Origin: Branchiostoma belcheri
Taxonomy: Eukaryota > Chordata > Leptocardii > Amphioxiformes > Branchiostomatidae
Assembly (NCBI RefSeq): GCF_001625305.1
Contig: NW_017804398.1
Span: forward strand, 307,479 to 371,478
DNA length: 64,000 nt
Direction of reading: 5' to 3'
Below, piece by piece: positions 23,159-34,405 of the stretch. How positions within the stretch are numbered: position 1 is the first letter of the stretch; each line of letters begins with the position of its first letter. The translations under genes and the position numbers were made by a program. The notes under the pieces were generated by a model that had not been told where the DNA came from, searched no databases, and worked only from the letters and a program-made list of their open reading frames with translations.

Positions 23159-26100
23159 CTACTCTTGGGGCAATTCAAAGGAAGGGTTGGTGTACGTATA
23201 CTGGGACGATGTGGGCACGTTACTGTTGCACTGATCACTTGAAGGACGCTGAGATTTGGTATTATTTCTCTCAGAGGTTTTCAAACTGTCTAGCCAAACT
23301 CTCATGTTGTCATCAATCAAATGATTGTCACCCACATTGCTGTGTGGGCCACTCCGTGATTCCTTGACAACTTGCTTGCTTCTACAGGCACCTGGTCCCA
23401 AGAAGGTCAGAAGCACGGGAAGAACAACTAACCCATGCAGCGCCCCTAAGAGAATAACTAAGAACATTGTTTTGAAAAACGTGCGGAAGATATACGATGG
23501 AGCAGTGGACAAGGCTGCTACACCTAAAATGGTGGACAGGGAACCCTGCAAGATGGGCATGCCTAAAGTATACAGGGCAAATACCGCTCTAGCGTTACTG
23601 CTGTCTTCTTTACAGGACACGAACGCATAAGTGATGTGTGCCGAAAAGTCGACAGAAAAGCCTATGCACATGATGATGTTGATCATGGAAATGGCGTCTA
23701 GATTGACGTCCCAAAAAGTCATGTACCCGACCACCCCCGCACAGATGGACGCGATGGACAGGGTCACCCAGACGGAACAGACGGGGTGGGGCACGAGGAC
23801 AAGGGCCACCACGAACATGGTGGCTGTGGCGATACCCAAGTTCTGTAGGGTGTTGGGAAGAATAGCGATGTACTGATCATAGAAAATAAAGCTAGGGTGG
23901 TAAACCGTGGTTTGAAAAGGGCTCTGATCAGCAAGTTCTCTCATTTTGTTAACCATGTCCTTTTCACGGACAGAACTTGTAATTTCCTTAGTCTGAACCA
24001 GAAAACGTGAAGCGAGAATTTCGGTCTTGTTGTCGTTTAACTCAATGTCGAGCTCATACCGTTTGAAACGAGTGAGAAAATGATCTTTGAGGTTTGTAAT
24101 GAATGGTACTTTGCTTGTGGCGTTCAGGCCTGGAATGATACTTGAGAACTGATCTATGAAATCAAGGTAATCACGCAGCCAAGATTCTGATTCGTTTTTG
24201 CCCGAAGTAAAGTCCGTCTCCTCAAACAGACTGAGAGTGATTTCAATTTGGTCTTGGACGGTTTTGTTCCAGTATTCTAGTTCATCAGTGAAGCTGATAG
24301 AAATTTTGGCACCATAAGACATATAATGCTGATCATCTTTGTTGTTGTAACTCACCACGTAGGAGTCATCGGCAGCAAGGTTACTGAGACGAATACCTTC
24401 TCTTACCTGCAGACATCCCCATATGGCGCAACCTAAGTACCCAGCAAACACTAACATGACTACAACCTTTACCCATGTCTTGGTAATGAAAGGCCCAAAA
24501 TGATCTTTGAAAAAGGTCATGATAGCATGGTCGCTACCCGAGAACTCCCCCTTCTCGTTAACTCCCGCCATTGTGTTTCCTGTGCAGAAAATGCGATAGC
24601 AACCTGACCTATCTTTGGCTTCGTTAGGAGTAGCCGCCCGCATGCAGGTAGCTGCGTGACGGTTGCCTTTCTCACGGCGTCCTACATATACCATGCAGGC
24701 ACCGAAGAAGGTTACTTGGAAGAAGTAATCAAAAAGTACGGCTACCCCAGTATAGATGCAGAAAATGCGGATGGCCGGGAACACTGTGATGGCGCCGATG
24801 CCGAAGGCCAGTCCGTCCGTAATGGTTGTTATGGTGATGGAGACAGCAGCCTCCGCGTACGTCTCCTCCATGCGTTTCTCCACGCTGCCTCCAGGATGGG
24901 TCTTCCTCCAGGCCGCGATCATGATGAACATGTCGTCCACTCCGATACCTGGATGGCACAATATACAATTGTAGAGACATGTTGGTGAAAATAGTTTCTG
25001 TCAGTCTGACAGTGTTATAATCAGATAACATTTATTGTACAGTCAAGTACAGGTGAACAGGTGAAAATGTAATATACATGTTTGTAGAACACTCAGCTCT
25101 AAAACTACTCTAATTCAGAGGTTCGGCTTCTTCTCATTTCTTTGTGGTGTTAGAAATTTAATTTGTTTAATACAAGATGGATATAATTTGTTAAGTACAG
25201 GATGGTGAAAGCGCATAAGAAAGATGAATTTTTCAATATCAGTCAGGGATTGGAGGTATTGAAACAGTCTTGTAATATCTAAAATGATCATTTCTATCAT
25301 TACTATATGAACTACAATCTACAACAAAGTGGACTTCATCTTCATACTTTTTTTAAGCTACAAATTTGGCGATTTTTTGCTCCAGAGGTGTGCGGTTGTG
25401 CCTTCCTGTTTCGATGCTCAGTTTATGACAGCTGATTCGCAGTTTGGTGATGGTGGGTCTTTGACGTTCGTTTGGGATTTTTAAAAATCCCAAACGAACA
25501 GTCTGTACGAGCGCAGTTTGTTCTTTGCGTGTTTTGTTTTGTTGTCAGGATGCAATCGTAATGATACAGTTTGCCCTTTGCGTCAAATATATTGTTGGGT
25601 AAATGTTTGGCACGGTGGGCTTTGCTGGTTTGAAATCTCAACTCTAAGCGTACAGATACCGCTTGAATATCAGAGGTGAGTATCATACAGTAGAAAATTG
25701 CTCACCTACGATGAGAAATGGCATGGAGGCCACCACGCTGGTGAATCTGACCCCACAGTACAAACACAGCCCCATGGAGGACACCACCGCCATGCCTGCC
25801 GACACGACGCCGAGCATGCCCAGCCACGGCTTGGTGCGGACCATGTCCAGCATCATGCAGGAGAAAATGGAAAAGGTGATGAGGACTGTGAAGGTGATGG
25901 AGAACCGTGGGATGATGCGGGCCGTCAGTTTGGACAGTTCTTCTTCAAGGGACTGTGACGAGGTTCGAGAAACTTCTATTATGTCCGATTGAAAATTGTC
26001 CATGTAGGATAGAAAAGCCTTTTCCCATTCTTCGCTCAGTTTGTCATCTTCGGGCTTCTCACTGCGTAGGTAGAAGGTCAGCTTGAAGGCGGCAGCGGTG

Positions 26101-26699
26101 CTGACGTCCTCCGATCCCGACTCGAGAGTTACCCCTCCCAGGGTGGCTCCACTGAAGAGCCGAGTTCCGTCAGGTAGATTTGTCCAGGGGTAACCAATCG
26201 TCGTGTTTTCATCTTTCTCCAATGTAAAGTTGAGAAGGTGGTATCCACCGACTACACACTGAGATTGCCATTTGGTACACAAGTCCATAAATGAGTAGTT
26301 TGTCCCTGACATCGGCGCTTCTATTTCGGAAATATTGTTGTAGAGTGACAGGACCTCTCTCAGAACGGGCATCCTCAGAACGTCGTCGTTTTTCTCTGTA
26401 GTCGTCACGATGACGCTGGCCGATCTACCGAATGTTACGAGTCTGGAAGTCTGAAAATTTTCAGAGTCATTGACTGGGAAATGTTCTTCCACAACAGCGC
26501 GCTCTGTTTTCCCTCGGCCATTATCAGGTGTGTACAATCCTTCCACGGACGAATCTGACGCCATAAAATACATTCCTGCTCCCAGGCCAGCTGCCAACAC
26601 AACGGGCAAAATAAGGAAGGGGAGTGGGTGTCTTGCCAGGAAGCCTCCGTATAGGGCAAACAGACGACTGATTCGCCTTTCTATACAGTCGTAAGCCAT
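23159..26699 (-). CDS. Patched domain-containing protein (PTCHD3-like, RND family), copy A, 927 aa
   Basis: Predicted 12-pass membrane protein of the patched/dispatched/NPC1 group. Exons 26699-25706 and 24948-23159 (minus) sum to 2784 nt (927 codons plus stop); the intron is phase 1. TM1 is near residues 25-50 (PFLILPVVLAAGLGAGMYF), then a large extracellular loop with NxS/T sites, then the sterol-sensing domain. TM4 has the family motif GVDD (D336, D337), and TM10 has SVDFSAHI with D about 765. These acidic residues relay protons or cations in RND transporters. The C-terminal tail is cytosolic and Ser/Asn-rich. Start chosen: the first ATG, aligned with copy B. The nearest vertebrate relatives by eye are PTCHD3/PTCHD4; the cargo is unknown. 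Confidence 0.88.
25466..25499. repeat. 34-bp perfect palindrome
   Basis: GTTCGTTTGGGATTTTT is followed directly by its reverse complement, with no loop. It is in the intron of patched-like gene A. No function is assigned. Confidence 0.7.
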
Positions 26700-27190
26700 G
26701 CTTCACGACTAAGTTTTGCTGATATTAAAAACACAACACAGAACACACGAATAAGGCGGGCAAAAGGGAAGTGAAACCAGGTCTGTGTTTTGTGTTTTCG
26801 TGTGCTTGGGAAACGCCATTAGGGCGCATGCGTGACCTTTACCTCCTTAGTGCCAGCCGGGTTGAATAATCAATGCATGGTAGCGAGTGTTGAATATGCT
26901 GCAAAAATGTAGGCCAGCAAGACATGTCATAGTCAGTTCTAAACCAATAAATAATACAATATTTTCAATTATATACAACATGTATATATTTTCAATATGT
27001 CCGCTACGGTTCACTCCATTGACCTGCTTGGCTTACTGGGCACTGGTGGATATAGGTCAAACGCTATCAAGTGTTAGTGCCTGAACACGTCTCTTCCCCA
27101 TCACAGAAATACATGTAGACAGTGTTGACAAAATCTGTTCATCGTCCTAATGGTCAGCTAAAGAAACGGCTTATGAAGCACAGCGTGATT

Positions 27191-27544
27191 TGTGTCAATA
27201 AGAATATTCTCCTGTCTACATTTATAGGTTGAGAATTCATATAAAACGCAGATGGCACATGTACGCACATGTACGATACATTGTTTTGCCTACGACAATA
27301 ACAACTTATGTTGATAGATAGGTATGCAAGCAGAAGTCATAGCAACCTTCCTGGTTGGAACTTATCCAAGTCAACAAAGGTAAGGGTGAACGCCAGGATG
27401 ACATCGGTAGCTTTTTGGCATTGCTTCAAAACCTTTGATGACAATTAGTTTACAGTATCTCTAGTGTGTGCGAAGATCTTGTTTCCTGCTGACGCAGCCT
27501 ATAATGGTGTGACATTGAAGATTGATACACGGCCGAAGAATAAA
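27191..27544 (+). repeat. Long repeat copy 2 (first copy at 21124-21485)
   Basis: Differs from copy 1 by scattered substitutions only, up to GAAGATTGATA. See the first copy. Confidence 0.8.
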
Positions 27545-27663
27545 ACGCGAAATCCGGCCGTACAGATCTTGCGAATAAATGCTATAGTATCAGTCGAGAT
27601 ATTCATATTACTACGAACGTCTAATGCACTCAAATTAATCACACACGACATAGCCGATAGAAA

Positions 27664-27727
27664 TCCACACCCTTGATTTAATTTTCGGCACAAGCTTGTG
27701 CCGTAGATTGAATCAAGAGTGTGTATT
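27664..27727. repeat. Hairpin within tandem unit 1
   Basis: ACACCCTTGATT... and ...AATCAAGAGTGTGT form imperfect arms around a perfect core CGGCACAAGCTTGTGCCG. Confidence 0.6.
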
Positions 27728-28887
27728 TGTCGCAAAAGACCACTGGTACCTAGCCGCGAGATCGGACCATGTTGACACAAGGTAAAAACCAAAACAACAA
27801 CATATAGATATTAATATAAGCATCATAAGAAAACTGCGTCTTATTCGAGAAGTAGCATTTTGAAGGCACCAGCAGTTTCATCAAATAGCTCATTATCTGA
27901 AACATCGAATATTACGAGCAATTGAAAAGATCAACGGGGCAGCGTCCATTTGGTTGGAGTCTTCAACAAGAATGACTAGGGAAGATTGTGGCGGAACTGA
28001 ACACTCAAGAACATTTAACCCTGGTAGGATTAACTGAATGTGAGGCAATGTTGCTCCAACGAACACTCGGATATTGTCTTCACAAGGAAGAAAATTCCAA
28101 TGTTATTGGACCATTATGTACACAGTTTGCCGCGACACATGCCCAAATAAGGACAAAACCCGTTACTAGGCTGTGCGATTCTTGGTAAAGGAGATGTCCC
28201 CAAAACCCCCAGAGATCTCAGATAACTGCCGAATGGACACTTTGTTTTGCCATGGCGATAATAAGCTACTTTTTAATTAATCTTAAGATGGTCACATTTC
28301 GAAATATCTTTGTGAGACTGGAGACGTACGATAAAGCTCTCATGACAAAGCAAAGTCTTAAACAAAAAAGTACGAATAAAGATTATGATGTCCTTGAGCA
28401 GGGCCGAGGTGTGTACCGGGCAGGTAGGAGTGTACCGCCACCGCTAACTACGCCATCCTTAGAGGTTATGGAAACATTGTACATGTAGTAGAATTCGGCA
28501 AGAATAGGATCCGTATTTGCCCAGGTGAGTTATATATAGCCGCGGTGAGGACCATTTTTGTGGTGGTCAAACTCTCGTATGTCAAATCATCCATCCTATA
28601 GATAGTTGGCAAGTATTTGTCAGCCCATGAATATCCATCCCCCTTCCGTCTGTGGGCCAGGCGAGGGGACAGATAGGAAAATCCGCGGCGACGACCCACA
28701 TGTTCACTCTCGTCCCTCTGCCATTACATTGTACGTCGTCCTTGTGTTGGTACTGGGACTGAGCACACGGGTGTCATTATACGGTTCTTATCATACCTTA
28801 GTAAGATACATTTATTTCTATATAGAAAAATCCGCGGCAGCGTAATGCAGGTGGTCGGGAATTATGTCTAAAATGATTACAAAATTT

Positions 28888-29010
28888 TAGCCTCCTTCGC
28901 AGACCTGTAGGGCGCGGCGTTATTTTTTTCGGTGAGCGGCGCGAGTTGTGCCGCGGAGGGACGATTTTGCCGCCGAGGGAGTTTTGCCGGGCGAGGAGAG
29001 ACTGTTTGGG
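28888..29010. mobile_element. Decayed copy of the 22.5-kb MITE family
   Basis: TAGCCTCCTTCGCAGACCTG followed by GTTATTTTTTTCGGTGAGCG and GAGGGACGATTT matches the left arm and loop of the element at 22524. The right arm is not preserved. Confidence 0.55.
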
Positions 29011-29936
29011 CAGAGAAATCGTCAAATACGTCAAAAAAAGTCAAATACGTCAGATTACTTTGATCGTCTAGTGCACTCAAATAAAGCACACACGGCGTGG
29101 TACTGGACTTAATTTACGGCACAGCATGCAAGCTACGACTGGTACCAAGCCTCGAGGTCTCCATGTTGATCTAAAAGCATGGTAAAAGCAAAAATAGCAG
29201 TGAAAAGTCCTTTTTTATGCAGCATTATTTTAAAGATTGACTAGGGAAGATTGTGACGGCACGAGAGAACATTTAACCTGGGTAGGTCTAATTGAATGTG
29301 AGGCAATGTTGTTCTTAAGACACTCGGCTATTGTCTTCACAAGGAAGAAAATTCCAGTGTAATTGTGTACACAGTTTGCCGCGACACATGCCCAAATAAG
29401 GACAAAACCCATAACTTCGCTGTGCGTTTCGTGGTAAAGGAGATATCCCCAAAACCCCCAGAGATCTCAGATAATTGACAAATGGACACTTTATTTTGCC
29501 ACAAGGAAAACGTCCTTGGTATACAGTGACATGTAGCTACTGTTAAGCTTATTATGCTCACATTGCGATACGTCTTTGTGAGACTGAAGACTATAAAGCT
29601 TTGATGATGAAACGTTAACTGATGAAAGTTTAAAGATTCCTGGGCTGGGCCGGTGCGAGTTCGTTTTTATGGAATTTACGATTGCGTCTTATTTTCAACA
29701 AGATTGACAAGGGGAGATTGTGAGCTGCCTGTAAAGAGTGTATAACTTCAGGGATATGTGAAGTTAAACAATCCTTCTTGGTAGGTTTAACTGTAGGTTA
29801 GGCAATGGTCTTCCAACGAGCCCACTCTATTGTCTTCACAAAGCAAATGGGCCGTTATATATTTACTGCGTTTGTCGAAGTAGACGGACAAACAAATGGC
29901 AACTATGGAAACAAAACAATAATCAGTGGTTCACGC

Positions 29937-29942
29937 TTTATT
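29937..29942 (-). terminator. Possible polyadenylation signal of patched-like gene B
   Basis: AATAAA on the minus strand, about 430 bases after the stop at 30370. Confidence 0.3.
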
Positions 29943-30369
29943 TCTACCCACAAATATTATACATGTACAATATGGGCGTCTTTGAAAATGCATTTCTTCC
30001 GTATACATATGTACGCTATCAGAATTTTAAATTAGTATGTATTTTCCAGATTAGTACACCTAGTACTTAGCATTACGTGGTCATGAGAAAGCAGTAAAAA
30101 TTATGAAACAAATTACAAATACAAATCTGATTGATATACATTTGGTCATTGAAATTGTGTTAGCTATAGGCGCGGTTACATTTACATCATATAAATCAAG
30201 ATTAATCACATTTACTTAAATTGCCATACATTGTACCTTGTACAATTGTCGTGCAAGTTCTTCTATATGATTAAGTGAACATGCACATTAACATTAACGG
30301 CTTCTAAAATGAATGAGGTCAGGACACAGCGCTAGCAAATGCACATTGGCATCATAATGCACATTATAA

Positions 30370-33300
30370 TTAGAAAAGTTGCATGACATATGGATTATTC
30401 AGGACTATGTCATGTGTTTTATCATCTTTACTCCCTTCGTCAGTGGGTTTATCTCTCAGATTCCACGTACAGTGCAGTTTATGGGATACTAAAGACAAAC
30501 ATGCCGGAAGAAAAAGGAAAGTATGCAGAAAACCGAACAGAATCGTGAAAAACAGAATCTTAAAATATGTTCGAAATAGCATCGTGTCAGAAGTAGAGAG
30601 AACGGAGACGGCACATAATGTCGCTACGAAGTGTTGCAGTGACACGGGTCCTGTTATGGACATAGATGTCTGTTTTGTACCACGGTTAGGAACACTAACG
30701 AACAGAAGCAAGGCTCGCAGAGAGTACTCAACCAAGAATGAAGCCGCCAGAGAGAATGACATGAAACTGTTGATGTCAAGCGTAACCCCCCAGAGCACAG
30801 AAAAACCAACAATTCCTACACACATCGAAGCACAGAACACTACTGACAAAAATGCCACAACAGGATTAAAAGTAATTAGGAAAACAAGTCCAAACAAACT
30901 CCCTCCCAGTGCAGCGGTGAATCTAATCGCTTCGAAAAATATCTGTGTTAGCATGTCATTAAAGAAAAATGACGGATGGAATACTATGGCGTTCACATCA
31001 TATTTCTGCATGAATTGATGAAATTCATCAACAGCAGTAATGCTATCGCGGAATCTGTACGTATCTTTTGTCTGGATGACAAAACGGGAAGACAATATCG
31101 TGCCGTTGTCGACCACGACGTCCGAGATATAGGGACGATGCAACTTATCAACTAAAAACTCCGACGTTAAAACGGTCACAAACTCGTCTTGATTGTCGAC
31201 CGAGACACCGCCTGAACGGACAAAGCTGAGAAACTCTGACAACCAAAACCGGCCCCCGTTGGTCTCGTTGATATTATATGCATAACCACTGTGCTCAATG
31301 TCTGTTTTCAGGTAGAGTATGCTATTCAATGATTCCTGTCGCCAGTAGTCATTTCCATTCACAACGACAACAGACACAGGTGGGCCGAATGTACTAAAGA
31401 ATTGCTCTTCTGATGTGTAAAAGGAAGCGGACACTGAGCTGTCCGCGACAATGCTGAGTAAGCTAAAATCTCGCTGTAAATTAAAACAGCCCCAGACAGC
31501 TATACCAATATACATAAAAAACAAAGCGGCAACGAACATCTTGCATATGGGCATAGCTAGAAACCTGCCGGCGTACTTGTGGATAAATCCGGATATGCTT
31601 CTTTCGCCTGCTTGCCATGGCTCTGTATCATTTGAAGAACGTCCCCCAACACAGAAAATTTTATAAACCAAGGGTCGATCACTTGCTTCGGATCCCGGCA
31701 ACACTGTCTTACACAATGCATAAGCATGCCTGTTTGCCCTTTCCCTCCGCCCGTCCAAAACAAACAATGCTACAAGAAAACTACACTGATAAACGAGAAG
31801 GAAGACAGCAACAAGAGCCGAGAAAAGGAAAAAGGTTCTTAACCCGGGAAAGTCTGTAATGCTACTGACTCCATACGTGACCGCTAGTACGGTGGCAGTA
31901 CAGGTCATCGGCACTCCGGTCTCGCGGAGGGTGCGCCCCAGTCGCTCCGGCACAGCGGCGGTTTCGTCTGTCTTCCACCACGCCGTGACGAGGTGTAGTC
32001 TATTTGCCGCTTCAAGTCCTGGACAAAAATATATAATGATCTTATCATTTCCTTTGCCGAGGATATGCAACATGGTTCCGGTAACGTGGCTACTTTTTGT
32101 AGCCATGGTTCTGTGGTTGAAAAACAAAACTCGACAAGTTCGAGATGGTCTGTAATGATATTTGGAATGTGGTTAGGTTTTTTCCTATCAAGCAGATGAT
32201 TGGATATTGGAAGTCTCCTAACGCGTATCTTTGGTTCCACAGCGGAGATTTTGGTTTTTGATTTAAGCATGCTATGGTGACAATTTTTCGTTGCCTCAGA
32301 AAGAGGAGCCATGCGTTTGGGCTCCCCCAGCAGCTTTCCTTGGAATTGCAGTAGCCTTTTGTAAGAGGATAACTCAAGTCGGAATGAATGAATTTTATTA
32401 GTTGTAGGGAACACCGGGGAGATACATTAAGGCTAATCATGGTTTCATGTTAAAGGAAAATTCTGTTTGATTGGTATCAAATGACAGGAATTCTCAAATT
32501 ACTTGGGGGCAGAGAACAAGAACGCTCTTGGGAACAAGAGTCGATATGAATTACGCTAACTTGCATTATCAACTTATCATCAATATGCTACCGACGAAAT
32601 CAATGTATATAGGAGACATTAATGGATATGCATTATAGAAACCGTAGTCTTTTTTGCATAAAAGCTTAATCAGGAGTACTATGTGCATAATCATGGGGAT
32701 TTCATACTTTTGACAAATGCTTCTGTAGAAGTGAGTATCATGTCATATATCAAATTGTAAGTTATGACAAACATCTTAGGCAATAACTTGAACGTGCATA
32801 AGCTTGGAAATACATTTTTCTTACCTAACATAGGGAAGGAAATAAGACCAACGGGGGAGATGAACTTGAACCCGAGCCACAGCAGAAGTCCGAATGTCGA
32901 CAGGAAAGCCATGGCCAAGGCCAGCAAACTGGCCATTCCAATTAACACTTTTGCTCGAACCCAGTCCGCACTTAATGATATAGAACACACGATACTGACA
33001 AGGGTAAACATCAATGCAAATCGGCGAACAATGACAGCGCTCGTGTCCATAATGTCTGTTTCAAGTGTTCTGGATGTAAGCGGTACCGCAGTCAAGTTGT
33101 TCGTGGAAAGTTCTAACACTTGGCGAGTGAAAGCTTGTTCCCATTCCTGAGCTTTGCCTTCCTCATCTGGCTGGAGATGGTAAGACAACTGAAAAGCGCT
33201 CGCTCGCTTCAGTGTCCTTCCGTCAGGGAGATATTCAACCCCGCCGATCTGATGGCCGAGGAACACGGAAACATTCTCGTGGTAGTTCACGATTGGGAAA

Positions 33301-33806
33301 GTAATGTTCATCGTCCCTGCATTCCCATGGCACTGCCGCCTCATTAGGCCGACTAGAGGGGGATACACGCACGTTTTACCTCTCTTCGCACATAGATCCT
33401 CGTAGGTTAGACTGGTTTTACCTATGGCAACAGGCATCGTCACTATCGCTTGGTTTATTGTTTGTACCTTTCTTGCAAGTACACAGTTCAGTAGGTTACC
33501 GTTGTCATTTGCTGCGATAATTATCCTGCCGAAGTTCCCAACGTTCGTCTGTCTGTCCGGTAAAAAATCGGAGTAGTTGGTAGGAAAAAAGCGACGGACG
33601 ACTGCGTGATTTCGACCCGCTTGTCCATATTCGGGGCTGAACAAGTAGACAATGTCCCATTCAGCTTGAATAAACATAAAACCGATCCCCAAAATGCCGG
33701 CGGCTAAAACAGACCCAATCAGGAAAGGGACTGGCTTACGTGCCACGAGCCGTCCATGGAGATCGAACAGACAGTCGAGGTGAAACTGCGCTGTTTTCAT
33801 TTTCAT
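30370..33806 (-). CDS. Patched domain-containing protein, copy B, 876 aa, lacking TM4 acidic residues
   Basis: Tandem paralogue of the gene at 23159-26699. Exons 33806-32825 and 32018-30370 (minus) sum to 2631 nt (876 codons plus stop). The single intron is at the same site and phase as in copy A (after FPMLG versus FLIVG). The frame is open further upstream, but the ATG at 33806 (or 33800) best matches copy A. TM1 PFLIGSVLAAGILGIGFMF, sterol-sensing TM block, long second extracellular loop with NxS/T sites. The TM4 motif GVDD of copy A reads EAAN here (about residues 330-333), and the TM10 motif SVDFSAH reads LVEYSLR. All other membrane segments and the whole frame are intact, so it is probably a diverged protein, not a pseudogene. 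The C-terminal tail is short (about 30 residues). Confidence 0.85.
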
Positions 33807-34405
33807 TACCAGAAGGACGCTTCCAGGACCGAGTGAAGTGAAGCGTTTGCTCTTGGTTCTTTCACATGGAGTACACGGGTAGTGCACAGGCGGGGGTCGT
33901 CTGTCAGCTACTCGTTGACATTTGACTTGTGGAACAATGATTTTCGGACTATTCCATCAAATCACTACCGGGGGAAGATTCTCTACATGTATAAAGTTGA
34001 ATACAAAGAAATAGGCCGTCATGTTTGGAACAAGTCAGACATTATACGGTGTATGGGCAAATGGATGTTTGGAACTTAATGGAAGGTGTCAAATTAAGAG
34101 TGGTGGTGGAGTTGTTTATGCCCATACATCCCCAAAATGGAATCCCCTTGTATCTTTGTTTTCATATTAGCCAAGAACTCGATATCGATTGGCTAGAAAA
34201 CTTCACAGTCTCCACCCACAACCTGACAGCATCAGACTTATCTCTTGGGGCTACCAGACCGACACCCAGTTCTAACCTAGCCTAAGTACGGAATGGACGA
34301 ACAGGGTAAGATGGACGAGGTCCGAATGAGAGAAAACTGTTTCTTGGTGTAGTTTGTGAAGATATGGAGTAATTGCGCGAGGGACACTTCAAAAGTGTTC
34401 CGGCA
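33807..34405. promoter_or_regulatory. Shared upstream region of divergent genes
   Basis: About 600 bases separate the start codon of patched-like gene B (-) and the start codon of the megasynthase (+). Both promoters must lie here unless untranslated exons exist elsewhere. No clear TATA box was identified. Confidence 0.45.

Larger units (their letters stand above)
27610..29850. repeat. Array of diverged tandem units
   Basis: Unit 1 (about 27610-28345) and unit 2 (about 29065-29605) share in order: TGCACTCAAAT, a palindromic CGGCACA stretch, CACTGGTACC or GACTGGTACC, GACTAGGGAAGATTGTG (27974 and 29239), GGCAATGTTG, CTATTGTCTTCACAAGGAAG-like sequence, ACAGTTTGCCGCGACACATG, CCCCCAGAGATCTCAGATAA, and GAGACTG(G/A)AGAC. 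A partial third unit is at about 29702-29850, and a shorter related stretch is at 21548-21680. There is no open frame; it could be a decayed transposon or a local duplication. Confidence 0.7.
26700..29936. other. Intergenic repeat-rich region between the two patched-like genes
   Basis: No coding sequence is supported. It contains the second copy of the 21.1-kb repeat, two to three diverged tandem units (see 27610-29850), a 27664-27727 hairpin, and a decayed copy of the 22.5-kb MITE. Confidence 0.5.

Noticed and set aside
30383..31018. 211-codon open frame (+)
   Set aside because: It is the antisense shadow of patched-like gene B.
30370..33806. Patched-like copy B as a pseudogene
   Set aside because: Both exons are open, splice sites are good, and all membrane segments are kept despite loss of the acidic residues.
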